A stretch of 38,311 nt of DNA from Bacteroidales bacterium (GCA_031260565.1 JAISLH010000084.1:1-38311); one strand, 5' to 3'. Positions 27,674 to 36,372 are shown, counted from the stretch's first letter. The notes: generated by a model from the letters alone, not told the origin. Numbers and translations: made by a program.

Positions 27674-27684
27674 ATAACTTTACT

Positions 27685-29352
27685 TTATTGTTGTTTAATC
27701 CACGAATCTTTTAATGTACAAGTACGATTGAAAACAATGCTCTCAGGCTTGCTATCATAATCCACCAAAAAATAACCTAACCTCTCAAACTGGTATTTTT
27801 CCAAATGCAGAGCGTCAGATAATGACTTTTCTAACTTACAATTCCGTAATATCTGCAAAGAATCCTTATTTATATAGTCAAGAAAAGTCTTCCCTTCTTC
27901 AGCTTTGTCAGGAACTTCCTCTGTAAATAATCTATCAAACAAACGCACTTCCGCATCTATACAATCCTTAGCATTAACCCAATGAATAGTCCCCTTTACC
28001 TTTCTGCCGTCAGGCGAATTACCTCCACGTGAAAGAGGGTCATAGGTGCAATGAATAGCCGTTACATTGCCAGCCTCATCCTTCTCAACACTTGTACAGG
28101 TAACAAAATAAGCATATCTCAAGCGAACCTCCTTGCCAATAGCAAGACGGAAATACTTAGATGGCGGATTTTCCATAAAGTCATCTCTCTCTATGTACAG
28201 GGTGTTGGAAAATGTTATCTGTCTTGTTCCTGCCGTCTCGTCCTCTGGATTGTTGATTGCTTCCAAAGCCTCTTCCCCTTCATAATTATCAATAATTAGC
28301 TTTATAGGGTTCAACACCGCCATTACCCTTTTCGCTCTCTTGTTCAGGTCTTCTCGTAAAGCAAACTCCAACCTTGAATAATCTATGAGGTTATCACGCT
28401 TGGCTACCCCTATGTTGTCGCAGAAATTACGTATTGCCTCAGGTGTGTAACCACGTCTTCTAAAGCCGCTAATGGTCGGCATTCTTGGGTCGTCCCAACC
28501 AGAAACGAAGCCCTCCTTTACTAATTGTAATAGTTTCCTTTTACTCATCACAGTATAGGAAAGATTTAAGCGAGCAAACTCATATTGATGTGAAGGGAAA
28601 ATGTCAAGTTGTTCTATAAACCAATCGTATAACGGGCGATGGACGTCAAATTCCAACGTACATATAGAATGAGTTATGTTTTCAATGGAGTCACTCTGAC
28701 CATGGGCGTAATCATACATAGGATAAATGCACCACTTGCTGCCCGTCCGATGGTGTTCGCTATGGACAATTCGGTACAAAAGAGGGTCTCTCATGTGCAT
28801 ATTGGAGTGAGCCATATCTATTTTGGCACGCAGAATTTTCTCTCCGTCAGCAAATTCTCCCGCTCTCATTGCTTGAAATAAGTCTAAATTTTCATCAACG
28901 GAACGATTGCGATAAGGGGAGTCCTTCCCCGGTGTCTGCACCGTACCTCTGTTCAAACGTATCTCTTCAAGGCTTTGGTCATCAACATAAGCAAGCCCTT
29001 TTTTTATCAGAACACATGCCCATTGGTAAAGCTGCTCAAAATAATCTGAAGCATAGTTCTCCTCAGCCCATTGAAAGCCTAGCCATTTTATATCTTCCTT
29101 AATGGAATCCACATACTCCACGTCTTCCTTAACTGGATTGGTGTCATCAAAACGAAGATTAGTCTTGCCGCCATACTTCTTTGCCAAGCCGAAATTAAGA
29201 CAAATGCTTTTTGCATGCCCGATATGCAAATATCCGTTAGGTTCGGGAGGAAATCGTGTTATTATTTCCTTGTATTTATTGTTTTGAAGGTCGTTCTCAA
29301 TTATCTCTTCCAAGAAGTTCAAGCCTTGTGTCTTATCCGTAATGTTGTCCAT
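27685..29352 (-). CDS. glnS: Glutaminyl-tRNA synthetase
   Basis: This class I synthetase charges tRNA-Gln directly. It shows the HIGH motif in [24 protein letters not shown], the KMSKS-type loop VMSKRKL, and the two C-terminal anticodon-binding barrels. I start it at 29352 ([10 protein letters not shown]), giving 555 residues. The ATG at 29403 is upstream of the -7 box at 29382-29389 and so cannot be in the transcript, while an ATG at 29367 remains possible. With asnS at 5293, the window holds direct charging enzymes for both amide amino acids. Confidence 0.95.
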   Translation of the reverse strand: MDNITDKTQGLNFLEEIIENDLQNNKYKEIITRFPPEPNGYLHIGHAKSICLNFGLAKKYGGKTNLRFDDTNPVKEDVEYVDSIKEDIKWLGFQWAEENYASDYFEQLYQWACVLIKKGLAYVDDQSLEEIRLNRGTVQTPGKDSPYRNRSVDENLDLFQAMRAGEFADGEKILRAKIDMAHSNMHMRDPLLYRIVHSEHHRTGSKWCIYPMYDYAHGQSDSIENITHSICTLEFDVHRPLYDWFIEQLDIFPSHQYEFARLNLSYTVMSKRKLLQLVKEGFVSGWDDPRMPTISGFRRRGYTPEAIRNFCDNIGVAKRDNLIDYSRLEFALREDLNKRAKRVMAVLNPIKLIIDNYEGEEALEAINNPEDETAGTRQITFSNTLYIERDDFMENPPSKYFRLAIGKEVRLRYAYFVTCTSVEKDEAGNVTAIHCTYDPLSRGGNSPDGRKVKGTIHWVNAKDCIDAEVRLFDRLFTEEVPDKAEEGKTFLDYINKDSLQILRNCKLEKSLSDALHLEKYQFERLGYFLVDYDSKPESIVFNRTCTLKDSWIKQQ

Positions 29353-29381
29353 TGATAAAAAATTCATTTGATTACAATTTG

Positions 29382-29389
29382 CAAAAGTA
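29382..29389 (-). promoter_or_regulatory. -7 box (TACTTTTG) for glnS
   Basis: Perfect TAnnTTTG on the minus strand, 30 bases before the chosen start; decides the start codon. Confidence 0.7.
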
Positions 29390-29531
29390 CAAAATCTTTT
29401 CATAAAATGGCGTTAATAAGCAACAAAAACAAAATTTTGATAATCTGAAATGCCAGTCTATTCTATAAATATGACAAGAATGTATAATTTTATAACCATT
29501 TGATACTCATCTCACTTACTTTCGCTAAAAT

Positions 29532-29636
29532 AAAACGCCATAATAATTTTCTAAAGCGGCGTTTCGTGACGCTGAAACGGCGTTTTAATTTCTTAAAACG
29601 CCACTTCGTGAAATTAAAGCGGCGTTTAAATTTTTA
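29532..29636. repeat. Five-unit 21-bp array, GGCGTTTCGTGACGCT family (copy E)
   Basis: Units start at 29532, 29553, 29574, 29595 and 29616. The core is at 29558-29573. The plus strand is open through all units and reads heptads RRFVTLK, RRFNFLK, RHFVKLK. The array lies in the divergent gap between glnS and tRNA-Ser; the flanking parts of the gap (29404-29531, 29637-29800) are AT-rich without recognisable features. Confidence 0.9.
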
Positions 29637-29803
29637 TAGGTAGAGATACAAAAAATTCTTTACTAAAATCAAACATTTATAACAAGGGGTGGATTCAAGT
29701 AAAGTCAATGAATTATTTGATGTTATCTCTCATTACTTATCTTTTTCTTTCAACTAATGGTAATTTTTTTTCATAAAGTAGTTTTTCTATTTCATTTTTT
29801 TGT

Positions 29804-29811
29804 TATCTTTG
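29804..29811 (+). promoter_or_regulatory. -7 box (TATCTTTG) for tRNA-Ser and probably the rnf operon
   Basis: Perfect TAnnTTTG, 21 bases before the tRNA. No second promoter or terminator is visible between the tRNA and rnfB. Confidence 0.7.
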
Positions 29812-29832
29812 CACACTCGAAAAAGACAAAAA

Positions 29833-29920
29833 GGAGAGTTGTTCGAGTGGTTTAAGAAGCACGCCTGGAAAGTGTGTATAGCTCAAAAGGCTATCAAGAG
29901 TTCGAATCTCTTACTCTCCG
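29833..29920 (+). tRNA. tRNA-Ser (anticodon GGA)
   Basis: This 88-base class II tRNA has acceptor stem GGAGAGT/ACTCTCC, anticodon stem CACGC/GTGTG with loop CTGGAAA, a long variable arm (ATAGC/GCTAT) and T stem AAGAG/CTCTT with TTCGAAT. The discriminator base is G, as expected for serine. CCA is not encoded. The rnfB start is only 26 bases downstream. Confidence 0.97.
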
Positions 29921-29946
29921 CATTTAAGGATAAAAACTATATAAAT

Positions 29947-30822
29947 ATGACATCAGTTATCATTTATTCTATCGTTGTCTTGAGTTTAACAGCTGCCATT
30001 TTGGCTATCGTCTTATACGTTACGGCTCAAAAGTTTCAGATTTATGAAGACCCCCGCATAGGAGAAGTTACAGAAAAACTTCCCGGTGCTAACTGTGGCG
30101 GTTGTGGTTTTGCAGGTTGCAAGGCTTTGGCAGAGGAGATTGTTAAGAAAGGAAGTTTGGAAGGTTTGTTATGCCCTGTGGGTGGCTTGGCGGCAATGAG
30201 TGAGATAGCAAGCGTTATGGGATTGGAAGTAGGAGAAAGCGTTCCCAAAATTGCAGTGGTGCGTTGCAGTGGCAGCAAGGTAAATACTACCTCAAAGGTC
30301 AAATATGACGGAGCAAAGGATTGTCTTGGGGCTTCTTTGACAATGGCAAGTGAAGGCGGTTGCCCTAATGGCTGTTTGGGTTTGGGGAATTGCGTTGCTG
30401 TTTGTGCCTTTGACGCTATTGCAATAGATAAGGATAGTGGGTTGCCTGTGGTTGATGAAGATAAATGTACCGCTTGTGGTAATTGTGCAAAAATATGCCC
30501 TCGCAAGGTTATTGAAATACGCAATAAGGGAATTAAGGACAGAAGGGTCTTCGTAGGCTGCATAAATAAGGAGAAAGGTGCAACAGCTAAAAAGAATTGT
30601 GCTGTGGCTTGTATAGGATGTGGCAAGTGTGCTAAAGCCTGCGAGTTTGATGCAATAGCGATAGATAATAATGTTGCTTACATAGATTTTCATAAATGCA
30701 AATTATGCCGCAAATGTGTTGCAGAATGTCCGACAGGTGCAATACATGAAGTAAATTTTCCTCCAAAGAAAGATAGAGAAGTAAATATCGAATTAACCGA
30801 AACAAATGACACTAAAATTTAG
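29947..30822 (+). CDS. rnfB: Rnf complex subunit B (ferredoxin-binding Fe-S protein)
   Basis: RnfB takes electrons from ferredoxin. The start at 29947 (MTSVIIYSIVVLSL) gives 291 residues with a single N-terminal membrane helix; the frame extends upstream through the tRNA but that is not coding. The Rnf-specific cluster motif is Cys50, Cys53, Cys58, Cys76 (ANCGGCGFAGC, LLCPVGG). At least three ferredoxin-type CxxCxxCxxxC sites follow, including CTACGNCAKICP, CIGCGKCAKACE and CKLCRKCVAECP. It leads an operon B-C-D-G-E, the usual Bacteroidales order apart from the missing A gene. Confidence 0.96.
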   Translation: MTSVIIYSIVVLSLTAAILAIVLYVTAQKFQIYEDPRIGEVTEKLPGANCGGCGFAGCKALAEEIVKKGSLEGLLCPVGGLAAMSEIASVMGLEVGESVPKIAVVRCSGSKVNTTSKVKYDGAKDCLGASLTMASEGGCPNGCLGLGNCVAVCAFDAIAIDKDSGLPVVDEDKCTACGNCAKICPRKVIEIRNKGIKDRRVFVGCINKEKGATAKKNCAVACIGCGKCAKACEFDAIAIDNNVAYIDFHKCKLCRKCVAECPTGAIHEVNFPPKKDREVNIELTETNDTKI

Positions 30823-30828
30823 AAGACA

Positions 30829-32163
30829 ATGAATACATTTCGTTTAGGTGGAGTACATCCCGAAGAAAATAAATTATCTAATCAAAGTGCAATAGAAATT
30901 TTTCCTTTGCCAAAACAGGCTATCGTTTTTATTTCCCAACATCTTGGAGCACCCCCTGTGCCTGTTGTCAATAAGGGTGATAAGGTTAAGGCAGGGCAGT
31001 TGCTGGCAAAAGCGGAAGCCTTTATCTGTGCCAATACTCATTCGCCATACTGCGGAACGATAACCAAGATAGATGTTGCTGTTGATATAAGTGGTTACAA
31101 GCGTCCTGCGTTCTATATTGACGTAGATGAAAGCGATGAATGGGAGGAAGGAATTGATAGAAGCAAAACATTGGTTAGTGAGATAACCCTTGATAAGAAC
31201 CAAATCATAGAACGAATAAAGGATAGAGGTATTGTAGGTCTTGGTGGTGCGGCTTTCCCTACACATATAAAATATATGTTGCCTGAGGGAAAGAAAGCAG
31301 ATTGTCTTATCATCAACGCCGTTGAGTGTGAGCCTTATCTCACTTCTGACTATCGTGTTATGATTGAACAAGCCGAAGAGGCGTGTGTTGGTATTGAGAT
31401 AATGAAAAAGGCTCTTGGTGTAGCGATAGCAAAGGTCGGCATTGAGGATAACAAGCCTGAGGCTATAAAGAAAATGAAAGAAGTAGCCTCTAAATATAAG
31501 GGAATAGAAATAGTGTCTCTTAAAACCAAATATCCGCAGGGAGCAGAGAAGCAACTGATATATGCTTTGACCAAAAGAGAAGTGCCGAGTGGGAAGTTAC
31601 CTGTTGAGGTAGGTTGCGTGGTTAATAATATAGGTACGGCTGTTGCTATCTATAATGCTGTTCAAAAGAATCACCCTTTGATTGATAACATACTAACAAT
31701 TACAGGTAAGAGTTTTCCAAAGCCAAGAAATTTGCAAGTGAGAGTAGGTACTATGCTCAAAGAAGTCATAGAATATTGTGGGGGACTGCCTCAGGATAGC
31801 GGGAAAATCATTAGTGGTGGTACTATGATGGGAAAGGCTATAAGTGTAATTGAAGCTCCTACCGTTAAGACAACATCAAGTATATTGATAATGTCCGAAA
31901 AGGAAGCGACAAGAAAGCATGAAACTAATTGTTTGCGATGTGGAAAATGTGCAGGAGCCTGTCCTATGGGCTTAGAGCCTGTATCACTTTTCAACTTGGC
32001 AAAGACACAACAATGGGAGGAAGCAGAGAAACAATACGCAATGGATTGTATAGAATGCGGCTGTTGTCTTTTCACTTGCCCTGCTGGAAAGCCTTTGTTG
32101 GATATGATACGTGTGGCGAAAAGCAATGTAGGGGCAATAAGAAGTGCAAGAGTAATAAAATAA
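30829..32163 (+). CDS. rnfC: Rnf complex subunit C (NADH/FMN and Fe-S subunit)
   Basis: RnfC is the cytoplasmic subunit that passes electrons to NAD+. The 444 residues begin with the RnfC barrel-sandwich domain (FRLGGVHPEENK). They contain the Complex I 51-kDa-like motif GLGGAAFPTHIKY and VECEPYLTSDYR, then SLBB and two 4Fe-4S sites near the C-terminus (CLRCGKCAGACP, CIECGCCLFTCP). It starts six bases after rnfB. A small unknown gene follows before rnfD. Confidence 0.96.
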   Translation: MNTFRLGGVHPEENKLSNQSAIEIFPLPKQAIVFISQHLGAPPVPVVNKGDKVKAGQLLAKAEAFICANTHSPYCGTITKIDVAVDISGYKRPAFYIDVDESDEWEEGIDRSKTLVSEITLDKNQIIERIKDRGIVGLGGAAFPTHIKYMLPEGKKADCLIINAVECEPYLTSDYRVMIEQAEEACVGIEIMKKALGVAIAKVGIEDNKPEAIKKMKEVASKYKGIEIVSLKTKYPQGAEKQLIYALTKREVPSGKLPVEVGCVVNNIGTAVAIYNAVQKNHPLIDNILTITGKSFPKPRNLQVRVGTMLKEVIEYCGGLPQDSGKIISGGTMMGKAISVIEAPTVKTTSSILIMSEKEATRKHETNCLRCGKCAGACPMGLEPVSLFNLAKTQQWEEAEKQYAMDCIECGCCLFTCPAGKPLLDMIRVAKSNVGAIRSARVIK

Positions 32164-32187
32164 AATCACACCCAAAACAAAAAGGAA

Positions 32188-32376
32188 ATGAAAAAATTGA
32201 AATGTATAATCAAAGATAATGCCCGCCCAAAGGAAATTAGAGGAGAAGAAGGATACATTGACGGGTATGTGTATGGCGGATATGGGATGACTGCAATAGT
32301 ATATATTCCACGCCAAAGAAAAATACAAAACATTCTTCTGCCCCAACTTGAAATAACAGGTTACGTAGAGATATAA
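32188..32376 (+). CDS. Small protein of unknown function inside the rnf operon
   Basis: A 62-residue frame starts MKKLKCIIKDNARPKEI and includes GYVYGGYGMTAIVYIPRQ and a C-terminal LEITGYVEI. There is no signal peptide, membrane segment or cysteine motif (one Cys). The mix of strand-like segments suggests a small beta fold. It lies 24 bases after rnfC and 63 before rnfD, same strand, so it would be co-transcribed. Codon use looks like the neighbours. I do not recognise a family. Confidence 0.55.
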   Translation: MKKLKCIIKDNARPKEIRGEEGYIDGYVYGGYGMTAIVYIPRQRKIQNILLPQLEITGYVEI

Positions 32377-32439
32377 ATTACAAAAGCATTATATAAGCAG
32401 CGGATAATAATAACAAAGATAGTTAAAAATTAAATAGAA

Positions 32440-33411
32440 ATGACATTACTTACCGTATCAAGCTCTCCACACGTGCAAAGCAGACAGACAACTCAGTCTG
32501 TGATGTGGAATGTAGTTATAGCATTACTGCCGGCATTTGCTGTCGGTATTTATTATTTTGGTATGGACGCACTGCTACTGACTTTAACGACAGTTGCAGC
32601 CTGCGTTTTGTTTGAATGGTTGATACAACGCTTCATCTTAAAAGGCGAAATGACAATCACTGACGGCTCAGCAGTGATAACAGGAATACTGCTGGCATTC
32701 AACCTGCCTTCTAACCTGCCTCTATGGATAGCAATCATAGGTGCGTTGGTAGCAATAGGTGTGGGAAAGATGTCTTTCGGTGGCTTGGGAAAGAATCCAT
32801 TTAATCCTGCTCTTGTAGGACGTGTGTTCCTGTTCCTGTCTTTTCCGACCTTTGTCGCAATGTCGCAATGGGTCAGCCCTAAACCTCTGTTTGAAATAAC
32901 AGACGCTATCACAGGACCTACTCCCCTGTCGTTAATCAAACAACACCAAGCTCTGCCTGATATTATGAACATGTTCATCGGTTCAAAAGGCGGCTCGTTT
33001 GGGGAAGTTTCGGCATTGGCAATCATTATCGGAGGTCTGTATTTGATATACAAGAAGGTAATTTCTTGGCATATCCCTGTGGCTTTTCTTGGCTCGGCAG
33101 CAATCTTTACAGCCATTCTTTGGCAGATAGACCCTGCTATCTACGTCAATCCTCTTTATCACCTGCTGGCAGGAGGAATGATGCTTGGAGCTGTTTTTAT
33201 GGCAACGGATATGGTTACCTCACCTATAACGCATAAAGGACAAATCATCTTCGGCTGTGGTTGCGGTCTGCTGACAATTCTCTTCCGCTGCTTTGGTACA
33301 ATGCCCGAAGGTGTGTCATTCGCCATACTGATAATGAATGCTCTTGTTCCTCTGATAAACAAAGCTTCAAAACCAAAGCCTTTTGGTCATAAAACAATCA
33401 AAAACAAATAA
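32440..33411 (+). CDS. rnfD: Rnf complex subunit D (membrane flavoprotein)
   Basis: The 323-residue integral membrane protein has about nine to ten helices. It carries FGGLGKNPFNPALVGRVFL, the conserved NqrB/RnfD loop, and the flavinylation segment DAITGPTPLSLIK, in which Thr161 is the expected covalent FMN site. It forms part of the ion-translocating core with RnfE and RnfA. The next gene, rnfG, starts six bases later. Confidence 0.95.
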   Translation: MTLLTVSSSPHVQSRQTTQSVMWNVVIALLPAFAVGIYYFGMDALLLTLTTVAACVLFEWLIQRFILKGEMTITDGSAVITGILLAFNLPSNLPLWIAIIGALVAIGVGKMSFGGLGKNPFNPALVGRVFLFLSFPTFVAMSQWVSPKPLFEITDAITGPTPLSLIKQHQALPDIMNMFIGSKGGSFGEVSALAIIIGGLYLIYKKVISWHIPVAFLGSAAIFTAILWQIDPAIYVNPLYHLLAGGMMLGAVFMATDMVTSPITHKGQIIFGCGCGLLTILFRCFGTMPEGVSFAILIMNALVPLINKASKPKPFGHKTIKNK

Positions 33412-33417
33412 ACGATT

Positions 33418-34008
33418 ATGGCAAAGTTAGAATCATCATTGAAGAATATGCTCCTGTCGCTGACCTTTATCACACTTGGAGCTGCTGCTCTTTTGGCTGG
33501 TGGGTATGCTATCACCAAAGAACCGATAGAAAAGGCAGACAGGGCAAAACAGGAAAACGCAATCAAAGCAGTGTTGCCAGTCAAAGATGCAACTCTCAAA
33601 GACCCTGTCGAAATAACCCTTGACGGCAGAGCAGATAAGTTTGTTATTTATCCTGCTGAAAAGGACGGCAAACTTGTTGGTGCGGCAGTGCAGACTTATT
33701 CCACAGAGGGCTACGGAGGCAGGATAGATATTATGGTTGGTTTGGACGCTGAGGGGACTGTTGTTGATTATTCTGTCCTTTCTGCTGCCGAGACACCGGG
33801 CTTGGGATCGAAGATAGTGGATTGGTTTAAGACCGACAAAAGCAATCGCAGCATAAAGGGAAAAAACCCTGCCACTACAAAGTTTGAGGTCAAAAAAGAC
33901 GGCGGAGATATTGATGCCATAACGGCTTCAACCATCTCTTCAAGGGCATTTCTCAAAGCTGTTCAGGATGCTTTTGACGCATTTATAAACTATAAAAACA
34001 CGTTATAA
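33418..34008 (+). CDS. rnfG: Rnf complex subunit G (periplasmic flavoprotein)
   Basis: The 196-residue protein has one N-terminal membrane helix (LTFITLGAAALLAGGYAI) and an FMN-binding domain with ETPGLGSKI and the flavinylation motif AITASTISSRAF, where Thr172 is the probable covalent FMN site. Its stop codon at 34006-34008 directly abuts the ATG of the heptad-repeat frame at 34009. It is followed by rnfE after that repeat. Confidence 0.95.
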   Translation: MAKLESSLKNMLLSLTFITLGAAALLAGGYAITKEPIEKADRAKQENAIKAVLPVKDATLKDPVEITLDGRADKFVIYPAEKDGKLVGAAVQTYSTEGYGGRIDIMVGLDAEGTVVDYSVLSAAETPGLGSKIVDWFKTDKSNRSIKGKNPATTKFEVKKDGGDIDAITASTISSRAFLKAVQDAFDAFINYKNTL

Positions 34009-34212
34009 ATGAAAGCCTCAGCCTTAATGTCTATTGACAACAACTTAATGTCTATTGACAACAACTCAATGTCTATTGACATCAACTCAATGTCAATTGA
34101 CATCAACTTAATGTCAATTGACATCAGCACAATGTCAATTGACATCAACTTAATGTCAATAGACATCAGCACAATGTCAATAGACAATAACTTAATGATA
34201 ATGAAAATATAA
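34009..34212 (+). CDS. Putative heptad-repeat peptide between rnfG and rnfE
   Basis: A 67-codon frame begins immediately after the rnfG stop and ends 6 bases before rnfE. It reads nine near-identical seven-residue steps of the form LMSIDNN or LMSIDIN. It is built from the 21-bp array described separately. Tight coupling to rnfG, the start at the very next base and no internal stop favour translation. Against this, the minus strand of the same array is also open (LMSIDIK heptads), which 21-bp repeats can give by chance. No family recognised. Confidence 0.35.
   Translation: MKASALMSIDNNLMSIDNNSMSIDINSMSIDINLMSIDISTMSIDINLMSIDISTMSIDNNLMIMKI
34024..34198. repeat. Eight-plus-unit 21-bp array, ATGTCAATTGACAT core, inside the rnf operon
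   Basis: Full units start every 21 bases at 34024, 34045, 34066, 34087, 34108, 34129, 34150 and 34171, with a partial one at 34192. The core in the middle units is the perfect 14-bp palindrome ATGTCAATTGACAT; outer units have TCTATTGA or TCAATAGA. Because the core is palindromic, both strands encode Met-Ser-Ile-Asp. Confidence 0.95.
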
Positions 34213-34218
34213 CCGGAT

Positions 34219-34803
34219 ATGAAAAAACTACAAATCATATTAAATGGAATAATTAAGGAGAATCCTACATTTGTACTCCTTTTAGGTATGTGCCCAACGC
34301 TCGGCACAACCACTTCGGCTATCAATGGCATGGGAATGGGGCTTTGTACGACCTTTGTGCTGATATGCTCCAATATGGCTATTTCGGCTGTCAAAAACAT
34401 AGTGCCGGACAATGTCCGAATACCTGTTTTTGTAGTCATCATTGCCTCCTTTGTTACACTGCTGGAGATGGTGATGAAGGGATATGTTCAGGCTTTGTAT
34501 GAGACACTTGGGCTGTATATTCCGCTGATAGTTGTTAATTGTATTATCTTGGCACGAGCAGAGTCCTTCGCCTGCAAAAATAACGTTACAGATTCAATGC
34601 TTGACGGCTTGGGTATGGGACTTGGTTTCACTCTTGCCCTGACTATACTTGGTGCAATCAGGGAAATACTTGGTTCGGGGTCTATTTTTGATATGAAGTT
34701 TATAGGTGATAATGACGGCATATTGGTTTTTGTTTTGGCACCGGGAGCATTCATTGTCTTGGGCTATCTAATAGCGATAGTCAATACATTTAAGAAGAAA
34801 TAA
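34219..34803 (+). CDS. rnfE: Rnf complex subunit E
   Basis: The 194-residue protein has six membrane helices and the NqrD/RnfE signature NPTFVLLLGMCPTLGTTTSA near the start and a second, inverted repeat (GLGMGLGFTLALTILGAIRE). It is RnfE, not the paralogous RnfA, which begins with a different motif (NNFVLSRFLG-like). RnfE and RnfA normally pair to form the central ion and electron path, but no rnfA follows. The next gene is an outer-membrane protein. Confidence 0.94.
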   Translation: MKKLQIILNGIIKENPTFVLLLGMCPTLGTTTSAINGMGMGLCTTFVLICSNMAISAVKNIVPDNVRIPVFVVIIASFVTLLEMVMKGYVQALYETLGLYIPLIVVNCIILARAESFACKNNVTDSMLDGLGMGLGFTLALTILGAIREILGSGSIFDMKFIGDNDGILVFVLAPGAFIVLGYLIAIVNTFKKK

Positions 34804-34821
34804 ATAACAAAATATTAGCTT

Positions 34822-35415
34822 ATGATTAGGAAATTATCCATTACTCTTTTACTCGCTTTGTTTGCAATGAGCAGTCAGGCACAGACCACAACATCAACAG
34901 ACCAGCTTCTGAAAAAGCACGAGATTACGGCAGGATTAGGTTTGGTAAGCGACATTCAACTCGTTACTTTGATTGGAGATGTAGGTGCAACTATCGTTAC
35001 AGGTGGTTATTTTGTGAAGCCCGGTTCTTATAGTGCTTTTGCCCCCTTTGCTACGTACAGATATTGGTTTAATAAAAGGATAGCTTTGGGTGGCTCGTTC
35101 TTAATAGACTTCAATAGTGTGATGTTAAAAAAAGAAGTTCATGGGACTTTTGAAGAGCATACGCGAATATACCCAACCATTACAGCAGAATTTGTGGTCA
35201 ATTACGTTTATAGACCAGTTTGGCAACTGTATGGCTTGATTGGAGCTGGTGCAACTATTGCTATAGTATCCAATAGTGATTTCCCGTCATTAGGATTCTT
35301 CAATATGCACATCAGCCCTCTTGGTTTGAGGGTAGGAAAAGATATTGGAGGCTTCATAGAGTTTGGGTATGGCTATAAGGGTATTATCAATGCAGGAGTT
35401 TCCGTGAGATTATAA
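34822..35415 (+). CDS. Outer-membrane beta-barrel protein downstream of rnfE
   Basis: The 197-residue product has a signal peptide (MIRKLSITLLLALFAMSSQAQ) and a barrel-like body with strands such as HEITAGLGLVSDI, SAFAPFATYRYWF, RIALGGSFLIDF, WQLYGLIGAGATIAIV and a C-terminal strand INAGVSVRL. It starts 18 bases after rnfE and takes the position where rnfA usually lies. No specific function can be named. Confidence 0.8.
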   Translation: MIRKLSITLLLALFAMSSQAQTTTSTDQLLKKHEITAGLGLVSDIQLVTLIGDVGATIVTGGYFVKPGSYSAFAPFATYRYWFNKRIALGGSFLIDFNSVMLKKEVHGTFEEHTRIYPTITAEFVVNYVYRPVWQLYGLIGAGATIAIVSNSDFPSLGFFNMHISPLGLRVGKDIGGFIEFGYGYKGIINAGVSVRL

Positions 35416-35450
35416 CGATATTTTGGTGATATAAAAAATAAACAACAACA

Positions 35451-35906
35451 ATGAAAAACGAGATAACAAAGATTAAAGTCGGTAAGAGCAACGCCTATCA
35501 AATAGGACGAATGATTGAGGATGTTTGTGATAAGTATAATCTTCATAACTACTTCGGTCTAATTTCTACAGCTGTTGCTCAGGCTACCGAAATGGCGTTT
35601 TACAAGCTGAAAGATGAAGACAAGTTGGAGTTTTCCTTTGCTCAATGTATTGGAGGTATGAGTTTTGCCTTGCTTAGTGAAAGCAATGTCTTCGCCGACC
35701 TTGATTTCAATCAGGACATAGCTCAAAGTAACGACCACGAAACGCCCGAAAGCCTCATCAAAGTCCTCACCAACGAAGTCTATGTGCTGGAAGAGGGTAA
35801 GGGATTGGAGATGGTATTTTATGTCAATGGCATTGAGATGAACCAACTGCAAAACCGCCAAAGCAAGTTCAAAAACTACTTCCTCAAAACGCTAATTCAG
35901 AACTAA
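35451..35906 (+). CDS. Degenerate anti-sigma-kinase (HATPase)-like protein
   Basis: The 151-residue soluble protein sits directly before ybeY. In many Bacteroidota this position holds an RsbW-like ATP-binding protein with an N-box (EAxxNA). Here a similar helical segment is seen (IGRMIEDVCDKYNLHNYFGLISTAVAQATEMAF), but the N-box asparagines and the G-box glycines are absent, so ATP binding looks unlikely. The C-terminal half (LEMVFYVNGIEM) keeps a strand resembling the last sheet of the fold. I infer a degenerate member from context and weak pattern only; it could be unrelated. Confidence 0.5.
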   Translation: MKNEITKIKVGKSNAYQIGRMIEDVCDKYNLHNYFGLISTAVAQATEMAFYKLKDEDKLEFSFAQCIGGMSFALLSESNVFADLDFNQDIAQSNDHETPESLIKVLTNEVYVLEEGKGLEMVFYVNGIEMNQLQNRQSKFKNYFLKTLIQN

Positions 35907-35923
35907 ATTATCCTCTTTCACCA

Positions 35924-36343
35924 ATGGCTATTACCGTTTTATCCAATACAGACTTCAAACTGCCAATCCCTCGCAAAGCCTTAAAAACTTGGATTGTCGA
36001 AGTGGCAGCACGATACGGCAGAAAAGTCGGGGAAATAACCTATTTGTTCTGTGATGATGAATATTTGCTGCAAGTCAATAACCAATACCTCAATCACGAC
36101 TTTTATACCGATGTCATAACCTTTGACTACACAGAAAGCGAAACCATTTACGGCGACATCATTATCTCCATTGACCGCATCAAAGACAACGCCCAAAGCC
36201 TCAATGTCCCATTTGAACAGGAGTTAAGGCGTGTAATAATTCACGGAATCCTTCATCTCTGCGGCTTAAAAGACAAAACAGAGCAGGAAGCCAAAGCAAT
36301 GCGGCAAGCAGAGGAAGAGGCACTCGCACAAATCAGGTTTTAA
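35924..36343 (+). CDS. ybeY: Endoribonuclease YbeY
   Basis: YbeY is a zinc metalloprotein needed for 16S rRNA maturation and ribosome quality control. The 139 residues contain LNHDFYTDVITFDY (the conserved substrate strand), YGDIIISIDR and the zinc motif HGILHLCGLKDKT. The third His of the canonical HxxxHxxGxxH site is replaced by Lys-Asp, as in many Bacteroidota YbeY proteins. It ends the co-directional run that begins at rnfB and is followed by repeat copy F. Confidence 0.93.
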   Translation: MAITVLSNTDFKLPIPRKALKTWIVEVAARYGRKVGEITYLFCDDEYLLQVNNQYLNHDFYTDVITFDYTESETIYGDIIISIDRIKDNAQSLNVPFEQELRRVIIHGILHLCGLKDKTEQEAKAMRQAEEEALAQIRF

Positions 36344-36372
36344 TACAAATCAAACATTTAATACATCAAAAC

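Noticed and set aside
29800-29946. Extended N-terminus of rnfB starting at 29800
   Set aside because: This part of the frame runs through tRNA-Ser and its promoter; the RnfB membrane helix starts at the ATG at 29947.
33990-34442. 150-codon minus-strand frame through the rnf array (LMSIDIK heptads)
   Set aside because: It overlaps rnfE antisense with no promoter; the heptads follow from the palindromic core.
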